Assembly (NCBI GenBank): GCA_007859745.1
Contig: SMLU01000001.1
Location: 496,001-560,000 of the forward strand
Origin: Phycisphaerae bacterium RAS1
GTDB taxonomy: Bacteria; Planctomycetota; Phycisphaerae; UBA1845; Fen-1342
DNA length: 64,000 nucleotides
Reading direction: 5' to 3'
This document shows, in pieces, positions 1 to 9,200 of the stretch (its first letter is position 1; every line of letters begins with the position of its first letter). The notes under the pieces were generated by a model that was not told the origin of the DNA, ran no database searches, and saw only the letters and a program-made list of their open reading frames with translations. Both the position numbers and the translations under genes were made by a program.

Positions 1-418
1 GCGTCTGCATGGCTTCGCCTTCGCCGCGGAAGGCCGCCATCAGTTCGTCCGCCAGGCGATCAGACATCGGGCGGCCGCCCTTGCCGCGGCAGGCTTCGAG
101 CAGCCAGCGGATGGCCAGCGACTGCCGCCGCTTGGGGCCGACCTGCATCGGAACCTGGTAGTTGGCGCCGCCGACGCGTTTCGAGCGGACTTCAATGTTG
201 GGCTTGATGTTCTCGAGCGCCTTTTCGAAGACCTCGATCGGCTGCGCGTCCTTGATCTTCTCGGCGATCTTGTCGATCGCATCGTAGAAGACGCGCTGCG
301 AGACCGCTTTCTTGCCGTCCCACATCATGCAGTTGATGAACTTGCTGGCGAGCTTGCTGTTGAAGCGCGGGTCGCCGCGGAGCTGCCGATCAGACGCCGT
401 GAATTTCTTGTATGCCAT
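1..418 (-). CDS. rpsG: 30S ribosomal protein S7 (partial, C-terminus beyond left edge)
   Basis: Small-subunit protein that nucleates assembly of the 3' major domain of 16S rRNA and contacts mRNA and tRNA at the E site. The reverse strand from the ATG at 418 reads [17 protein letters not shown] and continues with S7 hallmarks such as [22 protein letters not shown] and [10 protein letters not shown]. About 139 codons are present, and the last part of a roughly 156-residue protein lies outside the window. It follows rpsL in the usual str-operon order, but the 137-nt gap between them holds a large palindrome. No internal stop is seen. Identification is secure from the conserved core. Confidence 0.95.
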   Translation of the reverse strand, partial: MAYKKFTASDRQLRGDPRFNSKLASKFINCMMWDGKKAVSQRVFYDAIDKIAEKIKDAQPIEVFEKALENIKPNIEVRSKRVGGANYQVPMQVGPKRRQSLAIRWLLEACRGKGGRPMSDRLADELMAAFRGEGEAMQT

Positions 419-444
419 CGCTTCCTGACCTCATTCACCTGCTT

Positions 445-508
445 GGGTGGGACGGGCGTCTCGCCCGTCCTGCTTCGTCGGGGAACGGGCGAGACGCCCG
501 TCCCACCC
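445..508. repeat. Family B palindromic element (REPIN-like), rpsL-rpsG gap
   Basis: Two 24-nt arms (445-468 and 485-508) are exact reverse complements, separated by 16 nt. Each arm is itself a hairpin: stem ACGGGCG / CGCCCGT around a TCT loop. It sits inside the str operon between rpsL and rpsG, where the transcript could fold into a very stable structure. The same family recurs near 4.9, 31.4, 35.9 and 37.3 kb. Confidence 0.9.
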
Positions 509-555
509 CACGAACCTTGCTCGGCAAGCGCGGCCGCCGCTCGGCAGCCCGGCCG

Positions 556-948
556 CTACTTCTTCTTCCGCTTTACGCCGTACTTGCTGCGGCTGCGGTT
601 GCGGCCTTTGCCTTCCTTGTCGTTGCCGCAGCCGGAGCAGTCGAGCTTGCCGCGGACGATGTGATAGCGCACGCCGGGCAGGTCGCGCACGCGACCGCCG
701 CGGACGAGCACGATCGAGTGTTCCTGCAGGTTGTGATCGATGCCCATGATGTAGGCGCTGACCTCACGGCCGTTGGTCAGCCGTACGCGCGCCACCTTTC
801 GCAGGGCCGAGTTGGGCTTTTTGGGCGTCTGCGTCTTGACCAGCAGGCACACGCCGCGGCGCTGCGGGGCCAGCGCGAGGTCGCGCACTTTGCTCTTGGC
901 CGCAATCGGGCGACGCGAGCGGCGGATCAGTTGATTGATCGTCGGCAT
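556..948 (-). CDS. rpsL: 30S ribosomal protein S12
   Basis: Decoding-centre protein of the small ribosomal subunit, 130 residues. It starts [13 protein letters not shown] and carries the conserved [19 protein letters not shown] block and the loop [13 protein letters not shown]. Numbering matches Escherichia coli S12 without gaps up to residue 105. Lys43 is kept, but residue 88 is Arg where E. coli has Lys. The C-terminus has about six extra residues ([15 protein letters not shown]) before [10 protein letters not shown]. It is the first gene of the str operon here, transcribed from the promoter at 1012-1039, with rpsG next. K88R is a known streptomycin-resistance substitution in other bacteria, so natural insensitivity is inferred, not shown. 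Confidence 0.97.
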   Translation of the reverse strand: MPTINQLIRRSRRPIAAKSKVRDLALAPQRRGVCLLVKTQTPKKPNSALRKVARVRLTNGREVSAYIMGIDHNLQEHSIVLVRGGRVRDLPGVRYHIVRGKLDCSGCGNDKEGKGRNRSRSKYGVKRKKK

Positions 949-1011
949 AGGCTACCTGTGTTCCCGTGATGCCCCAAAAGCCGGCCGTCCCGGCTGCGGG
1001 GGAAGCTGCGT

Positions 1012-1039
1012 ACTATAGCAGACTGGCGTCGCGTGCCAA
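1012..1039 (-). promoter_or_regulatory. Predicted sigma-70 promoter of rpsL-rpsG
   Basis: On the minus strand the -35 hexamer TTGGCA (1034-1039) and the -10 hexamer TATAGT (1012-1017) are separated by 16 bp. This gives a start near 1005 and a leader of about 57 nt before the rpsL ATG. Both boxes are near consensus in an otherwise GC-rich region. Confidence 0.7.
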
Positions 1040-1073
1040 GGGCTGGTCGAAAATGGGTACTGGTCGAGTTTGC

Positions 1074-1137
1074 GGGGAGCATCGGCGTCCCGCCGGTGCA
1101 ATTCCGCACTCGCACCGGCGGGACGCCGATGCTCCCC
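1074..1137. repeat. Family C palindromic element
   Basis: Perfect 26-nt inverted arms (1074-1099, 1112-1137) beginning GGGGAGCATCGGCGTCCCGC, separated by 12 nt. Each arm folds on its own (GGCG-TCC-CGCC). It lies upstream of the rpsL promoter. Related copies are near 42.3, 51.7 and 57.6 kb. Confidence 0.85.
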
Positions 1138-1588
1138 GCGCCGGGAGTCAAACTTGACCAGTCCCCAAGAAGGGGTAGTGTCTCAGTTTGACGGTGGGTG
1201 CCATGGGTGCCGTGCCGACGGCCCTTGCGTCGGCATGCCCGCGCAAAAGTCGTGGGGCATGGCGCCCAAACCTGGCCAGTGCGGAAGAGTGGCGAGCACC
1301 TCGCGTTCCTTCACTTCGAGTTGTGGTTTATCGTACCCCGGGCCTGAACAATGTCCGAGAATAGGTCGTTGTATCGCGGGGTGTGTCTATCTGTAGATGA
1401 TCGTAACCGCCGCTTATACAATATGTTGTGCGCACGGCCGACCCGCTCCATTTGCCCCAGATTGACCTGACTTCCCGCCAGGCCTACCATTGCGTGTCAG
1501 TCTTCGGACTGGGGCGCACGCGGATAGGGCATTTCATGAGCCTGCACGCAGCAGGCCGGGCGACTACACGCGCCCGATCGCGATTGAA
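1138..1588. other. Gap without a recognisable gene
   Basis: Open frames here have no family features and overlap the neighbouring palindrome. Around 1190-1260 there is GC-rich sequence resembling fragments of the dispersed repeats. An AT-richer stretch at 1414-1430 (cttatacaatatgttg) could hold a promoter for the TPR gene, but no convincing -35 is visible. Confidence 0.4.
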
Positions 1589-2281
1589 ATGAACCGGCGT
1601 ACTCGTCGGGAGCTGGCCGTGAACTACGACGACCTGGGCGTCGATCTCGTGAAGTCTGTCGCCTCATACCGAGAGGCGCCGGGGCAGTCCGAGCTGTTGT
1701 CGGCGATCCAGCGGCACTGGCCCGCCGAGCGCGTCTTCGGGTTGCTCGAGTCATCTTCCGGCGAAGTGGTCCGCTCGGCCGCGACGTGCCTGGGGCTCAA
1801 CGGAAATATGAAACACTGCGCCGGACTGGCGGAGCTGCTGCATCATCCCGACCCGGTCATCGCCGCCTCGGCCGAGGAGAGCCTGTGGCGCATCTGGATG
1901 CGCGCCGGGACGCCGGACGGCAATCAGGACCTGGCGGCGGCGGTGGGGGCGATTCAGCGCGAGCAGTATGACGAGGCGATTGAGCTGCTCAGCGAGCTGA
2001 TCTTGATTGAGCCGGGCTTCGCGGAGGCACACCATCAACTCGGCTTGTCACAGTGCGTCCTGATGCGCCTGCACGATTCGCTGACCGCCTATCGCGAGGC
2101 GCTGCGGCTGAATCCTTTTCACTTTTCCGCGGCCGCCGGGATGGGGCATTGCTACATCGAGCTCAGCGATTTCCGCCGGGCCCTGCACGCGTACAAGCGG
2201 GCGCTGAAGATTTACCCGCGGCTGGAGGGGATTCCGGGGGCTGTTGCGACGCTGGAGCGAAAGCTGCGCGCGACGGGATAG
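1589..2281 (+). CDS. HEAT/TPR repeat protein
   Basis: A 230-residue, probably cytoplasmic scaffold protein of unknown partner. Residues about 55-115 form HEAT-like helices (VVRSAATCLGL, PVIAASAEESLWRIW). Residues about 135-225 form three tetratricopeptide repeats, with consensus pieces such as YDEAIELLSELILIEPGFAEA, AHHQLGLSQ, SLTAYREALRLNP and ALHAYKRALKIYP. The frame is open upstream to 1490. I chose the ATG at 1589 because the upstream 33 codons have no conserved character; a start at 1490 is possible. There is no signal peptide or membrane segment. The next gene (M16 protease) begins 71 nt downstream with its own possible promoter. Confidence 0.75.
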   Translation: MNRRTRRELAVNYDDLGVDLVKSVASYREAPGQSELLSAIQRHWPAERVFGLLESSSGEVVRSAATCLGLNGNMKHCAGLAELLHHPDPVIAASAEESLWRIWMRAGTPDGNQDLAAAVGAIQREQYDEAIELLSELILIEPGFAEAHHQLGLSQCVLMRLHDSLTAYREALRLNPFHFSAAAGMGHCYIELSDFRRALHAYKRALKIYPRLEGIPGAVATLERKLRATG

Positions 2282-2340
2282 TGTCGTCCGTCAGAATTGG
2301 CGCCGCCCGTCCTGCGCCCTGTGCCCGCAGCCATTGCCGA

Positions 2341-2346
2341 TATACT
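2341..2346 (+). promoter_or_regulatory. -10-like TATACT 6 nt before M16 start
   Basis: TATACT ends at 2346 and the ATG begins at 2353. If used, transcription would begin at or next to the start codon (leaderless). No good -35 is seen at the 17-bp spacing. Confidence 0.35.
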
Positions 2347-2352
2347 CCGGGC

Positions 2353-3597
2353 ATGCCATCCACCTTCGTCGAACACCAGCTTCCCGCCGGCCTGCGGATC
2401 GTCTGCGAAGTCATGCCGCGCGTTCGCTCCGCCGCACTGGGCTTTCTCGTCCGCACCGGCTCGCGGCACGAGGCGTCGCACCTGCACGGCGTCAGTCATT
2501 TCCTGGAGCACATGTGCTTCAAGGGCACGGCTACGCGAAGTGCCTTCGACATCAACGTGCGATTCGACGAGCTGGGCAGCATCTACAATGCGTTCACCGG
2601 CAAAGAGCACACGGTTTATTACGGCTGGGTGCCGGCCGGGCGGGTCGAGCCGCAACTGGAGCTGCTGGCCGACCTGATGCGTCCGACGCTGCCGGCGAAG
2701 GACTACGAGACCGAGCGGAACGTGATCCTCGAAGAGATCGCGATGAGCGACGACAGTTTCGACCGTTACGTTTCGAACTTCCTGCACAAGGTCGCGTTCG
2801 CGGATCATCCCCTGGCGCACGAAATCCTGGGCGAGAAGGAGACCATCGAGAAGCTGCCGCGGCAGGCGATGGTCGACTATCACGCCAGTCGTTACAGCCC
2901 GGAGAACATGGTGCTGCTGGCGGCCGGGGCGCTCGAGCCAGAGGCGCTCTTTGCGGCGGCGGGGCGGCTGTGCGAGCGCTGGCCGCGCGGCGCCGGCAAC
3001 GGCGTCGACACGCGCCCGCCGCGGACGGAGCTGCACGGCTCGCACGCGCTGCGGCTGGAGCGCTTCAAGCAGCAGTCGGTGGTGCTGCTGTACGACGGCG
3101 TGCCGGCGGGACACGACGACGAGGAGTCGATCGAAGCGTTTACGAGCCTGTTCGGCGGGCCGAATTCGCGCTGCTACTGGAACATCGTGCAGAAGGGCGT
3201 GTGTACGCACGCCGGGGCGGCGTGGCTGGCGTATGAGGATTGCGGGCTGATGGCGCTCTATGCGGACGGCGAGCCGGAGCGCTGCGAGGAGATGGTCGCG
3301 GCACTGCGCGAGCAGGCGCGGCAGGTGATGCGCAGCGGGTTCACGGCCGATGAAGTCCAGCGGGTGAAAAACCAGCGCCGCACGCACCTGGCGCTGGAGG
3401 CCGAGAACCCGCGAACGCGGCTGATGCAGTTGGTCGATGATCTTGAAGTCCGCGACGGCGTGCAGACCGCCGAAGCGCGGCTGGCCGCCGCGGAAGCCGT
3501 GACGGAAGGCTCGATCGCGGAACATCTGCGGAAGCACCCGATCGACGGGGAGGGAATGCTGCTCTCGATCGGCCCGCGCGATTGGCCCACGAAATAA
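2353..3597 (+). CDS. M16 family zinc metallopeptidase (processing-peptidase-like)
   Basis: A 414-residue insulinase/pitrilysin-superfamily peptidase, likely cytoplasmic or periplasm-facing without a clear signal peptide. The inverted zinc motif HFLEH is at residues 49-53, followed by the third-ligand region ERNVILEEIA at 121-130, which is the active N-terminal M16 signature. The inactive-like C-terminal M16 half spans about 165-400. Length matches short bacterial M16B enzymes, which act as dimers on peptides or presequences. I chose the ATG at 2353; the frame is open 300 nt further upstream, but that part overlaps the TPR gene. It ends 5 nt from the convergent MBOAT gene, leaving no room for a separate terminator. 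Confidence 0.9.
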   Translation: MPSTFVEHQLPAGLRIVCEVMPRVRSAALGFLVRTGSRHEASHLHGVSHFLEHMCFKGTATRSAFDINVRFDELGSIYNAFTGKEHTVYYGWVPAGRVEPQLELLADLMRPTLPAKDYETERNVILEEIAMSDDSFDRYVSNFLHKVAFADHPLAHEILGEKETIEKLPRQAMVDYHASRYSPENMVLLAAGALEPEALFAAAGRLCERWPRGAGNGVDTRPPRTELHGSHALRLERFKQQSVVLLYDGVPAGHDDEESIEAFTSLFGGPNSRCYWNIVQKGVCTHAGAAWLAYEDCGLMALYADGEPERCEEMVAALREQARQVMRSGFTADEVQRVKNQRRTHLALEAENPRTRLMQLVDDLEVRDGVQTAEARLAAAEAVTEGSIAEHLRKHPIDGEGMLLSIGPRDWPTK

Positions 3598-3602
3598 ATG
3601 GC

Positions 3603-4871
3603 CTAGAAGAGCCGCCGAAGCAGCTCGGGGAAAAACTGCGTTCCCGCATGGCGGAAATCAGCGAACAGGAAGATTGTCGCCGCCTGGTAGTGCATCGTCG
3701 CCAGCCAGGCGAGCGGCGCGAGCCAGCGCGACCCCGCCCGCTCGGCATCCTCTCCGCGCCGCCGCAATTTGTCCCATCCTCGCTCCACCGCCAGCGCCGC
3801 GGCCTGTGAAACACCCCACGCAACAAACGACCAGCTCGCCCCGTGCCAGACGCCGCAGTACACGAAGACGGCGGCGTAGTTGGCGGCGGCATGCGTACGG
3901 CTGCCGCCCAGGGGGAAGTAGATATAGTTGCGAAGCCACGCCCCGACGGTGACGTGCCAGCGCTGCCAGAAGTCTCGAACGCTGGTCGCCGCCGGCAACC
4001 ACTTGAAATTGTTGTCGACCGGAATTCCAACGCAGAGCGACGCCGTCATCGCCAGCTCGTTGTACGTCCATAACAACAAGTAGATCATGACGGGGACAAG
4101 ATAGAGCGCCCGCAGCAGCTCGCCCGTCGGAAAAAGTTCCGGCGACGCGAAGAAATCGGCCCCGCCGGGCCGCGGCTTGGGCGTCTGTTTCCACACCACC
4201 GCCAGCAGCACGCAGCCGAGCAGGCACAGCGCCGCGCGGCGCGCGATCTGCCGCCAGGGCGGCGGCGCCGCGGGCCGCCAGGCAGCCAGGCGCTTCTCAA
4301 ACTCCGCACGCAGCAGCACCGGACCCAGCCGCATGCAGGGGGGATAGAGGAGCCACGCCGCGAGGTCTGCCCATCGCAGCGGCGCGTGCGGCGTGTGCGC
4401 GAGCTCGACGCCCCACGCGATCAGTCGAAACAGGAAATAGCCGAACCCCATGGCGTGCAGGGCCGCCATTGGTCCGGCCGACCAGCCGTAGGAGAGCAGC
4501 CCCGGCGACCACCAAAGCGGCAACGCCAGCGCGTGCAGCCCGATCCATGTCGCTGCGATCATGCCGCGCTCGCCGAGCCGGCCGCGGCGGCGCATCGCCG
4601 CAAGCCCGAGAAGCCAGAGCACGGCCAGCGCGAGCCACGCGAGCAGCATGGCGGCGGCAAGCGGCGCGAGCGTCGCGACGAGCCACACGAGCGAGGAGGC
4701 GATCAGCGCCGTGCGCGGCGCGCGGCCTCCCATCAGCCGCAGGAACGGGATCAGCGGGACGAACGCGGCCAGGCCCGCCGGTCCGGCCAGAAATTCGAGC
4801 ACACCCTGGGCCGGCGGCACGCTGCGCTGGTCGGTGAAAGGGCTGAAGAGGTCGCCGGGCGGGGGAATCAC
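3603..4871 (-). CDS. MBOAT family O-acyltransferase (AlgI-like)
   Basis: A polytopic membrane enzyme, 422 residues, predicted to pass acyl groups across or onto exported polysaccharide or another acceptor. About ten hydrophobic segments are visible. The MBOAT core is clear: SVRDFWQRWHVTVGAWLRNY and IYFPLGGSR, then the catalytic-histidine region CGVWHGASWSFVAWG. The start is GTG at 4871, 8 nt after a GATAAT hexamer. No alginate-acetylation partner (AlgJ/AlgX/SGNH type) lies next to it, so the acceptor is unknown. It is convergent with the M16 gene. AlgI and PatA-like enzymes share this architecture. Confidence 0.88.
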   Translation of the reverse strand: MIPPPGDLFSPFTDQRSVPPAQGVLEFLAGPAGLAAFVPLIPFLRLMGGRAPRTALIASSLVWLVATLAPLAAAMLLAWLALAVLWLLGLAAMRRRGRLGERGMIAATWIGLHALALPLWWSPGLLSYGWSAGPMAALHAMGFGYFLFRLIAWGVELAHTPHAPLRWADLAAWLLYPPCMRLGPVLLRAEFEKRLAAWRPAAPPPWRQIARRAALCLLGCVLLAVVWKQTPKPRPGGADFFASPELFPTGELLRALYLVPVMIYLLLWTYNELAMTASLCVGIPVDNNFKWLPAATSVRDFWQRWHVTVGAWLRNYIYFPLGGSRTHAAANYAAVFVYCGVWHGASWSFVAWGVSQAAALAVERGWDKLRRRGEDAERAGSRWLAPLAWLATMHYQAATIFLFADFRHAGTQFFPELLRRLF

Positions 4872-4879
4872 GGGCGGAC

Positions 4880-4885
4880 ATTATC
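4880..4885 (-). promoter_or_regulatory. -10-like GATAAT 8 nt before the MBOAT GTG
   Basis: Minus-strand GATAAT is followed by 8 nt and the GTG at 4871. No Shine-Dalgarno can fit between, so leaderless initiation is possible. Confidence 0.3.
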
Positions 4886-4933
4886 GCAAGCGCTGCCCGG
4901 CGTCATGCCGCGCGGCGGCCGTCTGAGGCCGCG

Positions 4934-4997
4934 TGGACGGGCGAGACGCCCGTCCCACCCAAATGTTCACAGCCTAAGACGCCCGTCCCACCCGGAT
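4934..4997. repeat. Family B arms in direct duplication
   Basis: One complete family B hairpin (GGACGGGCGAGACGCCCGTC then CCACCC) at 4935-4960 is followed by a second partial arm GACGCCCGTCCCACCC (4979-4993). Both are followed by ATGTTCACA-like sequence, so this is a direct rather than inverted arrangement. Confidence 0.7.
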
Positions 4998-5080
4998 GTT
5001 CACACGCTCTCCCGCCCGTGCCTCGCATCCCGGCATCGCGAGCGAGAGGCCCGCACTCCCCACGCTGCGTCGGCGGTCGC

Positions 5081-5842
5081 CTACACGCTTCGCAAATCGC
5101 TGGCCTCGTATCGCGACGCGATGTGCAGCTCCAGCAATCGGCCGACGCCGCGGCGGCCGGTTTCGAGCGCCAGCTCGGGCGTGTTGTTCTCCGCGCTGAG
5201 GTGCGCCAGGGCAAGCCAGCGGACTTCCCGCGAGAGCGCTTTGCCCATCAGGGCCGCGGCGTCAGCGTTGGACAAATGCCCGCCGTCGCCGGCGATGCGG
5301 CGCTTGATCGCTTCGGGATACTGGCCGTTCCAGAGCATGTCGACGTCAAAGTTGCTCTCCAGATAGGCGGCGTCAATCTCGCCCAGCGCCTGCGACAGCT
5401 CCGCGAACGGGTGGCCCAGGTCCGTGAAGATCCCCAGTCGGCGCTTCTCGTGCTCGATGACGAAACAGGCCGTGTCGATGCCGTCGTGCGGCGTCGGGAT
5501 GGTGTGCACGGACACGTCGCCGAAGGTGAGCGTGTTGCCGGGCGAATACAGGTGTAGATCCGGAATGGGTCCGACGTTGTTTCGCACGGCCCGCCACACA
5601 CGCGGCGCCATGTACACGGGCATGCCGAAGCGGCGGTGCAGCGCGCCGGCGCAGGCGGAGTGGTCGCCGTGATCGTGCGAGATGATCAGCGCCGTGCAGC
5701 CGCGCGGGCTGCGCTGGTGGACGCCGAGGCGCTGCTGCACCTGCCGCCCGCTGATGCCGGCGTCGAAGAGCAGCCGCACGTCGCCCGCCTCGACGTAGAT
5801 GCAGTTGCCGTTCGAGCCGGATTGAAGCGAGCAGGTGAGCAT
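5081..5842 (-). CDS. MBL-fold metallohydrolase (WalJ/YycJ-like)
   Basis: A 253-residue metallo-beta-lactamase-fold hydrolase with two-metal ligands. The motif SHDHGDH is at residues 55-61. Later ligands are seen in IPTPHDGIDTACFVIE and FTDLGH, and a terminal ALAHLSAENN supplies another His. The N-terminus LQSGSNGNCIYVEAGDVRLL is typical of the YycJ/WalJ subgroup, whose members have nuclease or phosphodiesterase-like roles. The ATG at 5842 follows a TAGACT hexamer by 6 nt, with no Shine-Dalgarno. It is a single gene, divergent from the large kinase across a gap containing a family A element. The substrate is not predictable from sequence. Confidence 0.88.
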   Translation of the reverse strand: MLTCSLQSGSNGNCIYVEAGDVRLLFDAGISGRQVQQRLGVHQRSPRGCTALIISHDHGDHSACAGALHRRFGMPVYMAPRVWRAVRNNVGPIPDLHLYSPGNTLTFGDVSVHTIPTPHDGIDTACFVIEHEKRRLGIFTDLGHPFAELSQALGEIDAAYLESNFDVDMLWNGQYPEAIKRRIAGDGGHLSNADAAALMGKALSREVRWLALAHLSAENNTPELALETGRRGVGRLLELHIASRYEASDLRSV

Positions 5843-5848
5843 TCGCGT

Positions 5849-5854
5849 AGTCTA
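5849..5854 (-). promoter_or_regulatory. -10-like TAGACT 6 nt before the MBL start
   Basis: Minus-strand TAGACT ends 6 nt before the ATG. The geometry fits a leaderless transcript. Confidence 0.35.
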
Positions 5855-5888
5855 GCAGGCTGCTGAGAAAGGCGGGCCGGGCCGTTTT

Positions 5889-5986
5889 TCCGAACCCGCC
5901 GCGCCAAGCGGCGGGTTGACGATCGCAGGCGAGCGCCGCCGGATGGGCCGGGGACGTCAACCCGCCGCTTGGCGCGGCGGTTCGGA
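5889..5986. repeat. Family A element, copy 1
   Basis: The left arm begins TCCGAACCCGCCGCGCCAAG and the right arm is its complement (one G shorter). The spacer is of the gacgatcgca...ggggacgtc type. Each arm forms hairpin CCCGCCGC-GCCAA-GCGGCGGG. It lies in the divergent gap between the MBL and kinase genes, so it is not a simple terminator. Confidence 0.92.
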
Positions 5987-6063
5987 CAGACAAGCCCGCG
6001 AACAGAGATCCCCCGCGAAACCTGCCAAATCAATGGTCACACGCGACGCTGATATCCGCCATT

Positions 6064-6085
6064 GGACACGGAGGTCCGACGCTAC
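6064..6085. repeat. Single family D arm
   Basis: The string ACGGAGGTCCGACGCTAC matches the arms of the family D elements at 28.5 and 61.5 kb. Only one arm is present. Apart from this and copy 1 of family A, the gap 5843-6225 shows only a weak TAAACT box near 6132. Confidence 0.6.
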
Positions 6086-6225
6086 AGGCTGGCGAGCACC
6101 GCCGTTTTTCGCATCCGCCACGCCGCTGAGGTAAACTGCGCCTTGCGCGGCCGGCTCGCGCGGGCCGGCCATGGATGGATTGGCCCGGTGCGGCATGGGA
6201 TGCAACGCTCGGGAAGGCATCGGTG

Positions 6226-9200
6226 ATGCAGGTACCGCACAACGCACCGCAGGGGTCGAGCCAGCAGGCGGCGGATGCGCTGGCCGGCCTGGCGCGCCCG
6301 GCCGCATCGCCCCCTGAGACGCCGCCGCCGCAACCAGCCACTGAGCCGGCGAGCGGCTCGCGCATCAGCACGTCTGACCAGCCGACGCGCGTGACGGGAT
6401 CGCGCAGCAACGTCCCCGCCGAGCTGATCCCCGCGGTTGGGGCGCACATCGAAGGCTACGAGCTCCAGGAGGAGATTCACCGGGGCGGCCAGGGGGTCGT
6501 CTATCGCGCCGTTCAGTTGGGCACGAAACGTCAGGTCGCGCTCAAGGTTCTGCTCGAGGGCCCGTTCGCGAGCGAGACCGCGCGGCGCCGCTTCGAGCGC
6601 GAAGTCGAGCTGGCGGCGTCGCTGCGGCATGCGAACATCGTCACGATTCTCGATTCAGGCATCAGCCACGGGCGCTATTTCTTCGCGATGGAGTACGTGG
6701 ATGGCGTGCGGATGGATCGCCACCTGGCGCAGACCCGCCCGGACCTGCGCCAGACGCTGACGCTGCTGGCGACCGTGTGCGAGGCGGTGAACTTCGCTCA
6801 CCAGCGCGGCGTGATTCACCGCGACCTCAAGCCGTCGAACATCCTGGTCGACGCCGATGGCCAGCCGCGCGTGCTGGACTTCGGCCTGGCCAAGCCGGTT
6901 CATGAGACCAGCAGCAACGACGAGACGATTCAACTTCTCTCGATCACCGGCCAGATTCTCGGCACGGTGGCGTACATGTCGCCCGAACAGGCCGGCGGAA
7001 CAACCGACGTGGACGTCCGCAGCGACGTGTACGCGCTGGGCGTGGTCTTCTATGAGTCGCTTCTGGGACAACCACCCTATGCCGTGAGCGGGCCGCTGGC
7101 CGAGGTGCTGAGCCGCATCGCGCATGATGACCCGACGCCGCCGCGTTCGCTCCGCGGCCGGGCGCCGCTGGCGGCGCTGGTCGGCGACGAGCTTGAGACC
7201 ATTCTGCTCCGGGCGCTCGAAAAAACCCCGCCGCGGCGCTACCAGACGGCGGGCGACCTGGCCCGCGATCTGCGGCACCTGCTGGCGGGCGAGCCGATCG
7301 AAGCCAAGCGCGCCAGCGGCCTGTACATGCTGCGCAAGACGCTGAAGCGCTACAAGATCCAGGCGTTTTTCGCCGGAACGATCCTGGTGATGCTGATCGT
7401 GTTCCTGGTTGTCTTTGCCGTGCAGTACAACAAGGCCAGCTTCGAGAAGAAGCAGGCTGAAAAAGCCCGCAATGAGGCCCGCGAACAGGCCGTGCAGGCC
7501 GCGGCCGCGGCCGAGAGCGAACGGGCCGCGCGGCGCGAGGCGGACCAGAGCGCCGGCCGTGCGCAAGCCGCCACCGAAGAGCTGCGCCGCGCGGTCGTCC
7601 GGCAGAAAATTCAGCGCGGCGACCTGGCCCGCGCCCGCGGCGACCTCACCCTGGCGCGCGACAGCTTCTGGGAAGCGGTCGAAGACAGCGGCGGCGGCGG
7701 CCCGGCCCTGTGGGCGCTGCGTCAGTACTACGTCGAGACGGGTGACAGCGGCGCGCGGCTGGCCGCCCTTCAGAAACACAACCTCTCGGTCGTCTCTCCC
7801 GACGGACGGCTGCTCGCCATCGTCGAGGGTGATACCTCGATTTCAGTGGTCGACGCCGTCTCGGGCCGGCTGGTGCAGTGGTTCCGGTCGCCCGGGCGCC
7901 CCAGCGCCATCAGCGTGGCTGATGATGGCGGCGTGACGGCCGGCGGCGCCGGATGGGCGCGGGCCTGGCGGGCCGGCCTGCTTCGACCGGTCGCGGCCTC
8001 GGCCCTGCCGGGCGGCGTGGAATCAGCGCCGCTCGCGGTCATGGCCGTGGGCGACACCCCCTGGCTGGCCGTCGTCGATGCGGCGGCCTGCCGCCTGTAT
8101 CGCGCAAGCGGGGAGCTGGCCGATGAGCTCACGCTTCGCGCTCCGGTCGGAACGCCGGATTTCGATCCGGAAAGCGGCGCCATCGCGCTACCGAGCGGCG
8201 CCGGCGTAGAGCTGATCACCGTCGAGCCGAGCGGAAAGCTCAACTCGGAGCCGTTCGGCCGCTTCGGCAATCAGCGCAACGAGCCGCCGCGGCAGGCCTG
8301 CTTCAGCGACGACGAACTGACCGTGCTGGCCGACACGATCTACGCCGCCAAGCTCAGCGGCCCGGACAAGGGTGAATGGAATCCGCTGCTGTACACCGCC
8401 GAGCGGTGGGACTGGTTCGACCGCCGCGCGGGCAGCTCGACCATCATTCTGGGGCGGCGCGACGGACGCGTGGCGCTCTATCACGGCGACACACTGCAGG
8501 AAACCTGGCGCGTGACGACCACGGTCCTGGAGCGCGGATGGTTGCCGCGCGACGCCACGGACGTGCGCACGCTCGATGAACGCGGCGCCGTGACCAGTTG
8601 GGTCGGCGCGAACCGCACCGCGCAGTCGCGCACGCTGTACAGCCGCAACCCGATCGCACTGTGGGAGACCTCGGCCGACGGCTCGGCCGCGCTCTTCGCC
8701 GATGATCGTGGCCGCGTGCTGGCCTACCGCCCCGGCGCGTCGGACCGGCCCGCGGCGCTTCTACCGCCGCGCGTCCTCAGCGGGCTTGCCGGCCGCGCCA
8801 CGGACGGGCTCATTCTCTCGCTCTCGGGCGATGGCAACGTGGCGCTGGTCGCCGACGGCGGGACGCTACGGCTGATCGACACGCTGCGCGCCGGCGGGTC
8901 GCGCCCGCGCGAGTTCCGGCTGCAAAACGTCGGGATGTCGGCGCTGTCCGACGACGGCTCGCTGGCGGCCGTGCTGGTCTCGCCGCGATCGGGCGAGCGG
9001 CAGGTCGTGCAAATCCTCTCCACGTCGGCCGGCGACAAATCCCCGCGCCCGCGGCTGCGGCGCGATGAGCTCACGCCGGCCGGCCCGGGCTACGCCTTCC
9101 TCGGCTCGGCGGTGAGGCAACTGGCCTTTGTGCCCGGCTCGCAGAGATTGCTGGTGGCGCGTTCCAACGGCGATCTGACCGAGTTGCTTCCCGAACCCGG

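Noticed and set aside
1070-1396. 108-codon frame between rpsL and the TPR gene
   Set aside because: Its first third is translated family C palindrome and the rest has no conserved features.
2212-3537. Long antisense frame across the M16 protease gene
   Set aside because: High GC content keeps antisense frames open. The M16 frame has clear catalytic motifs; the antisense product has none.
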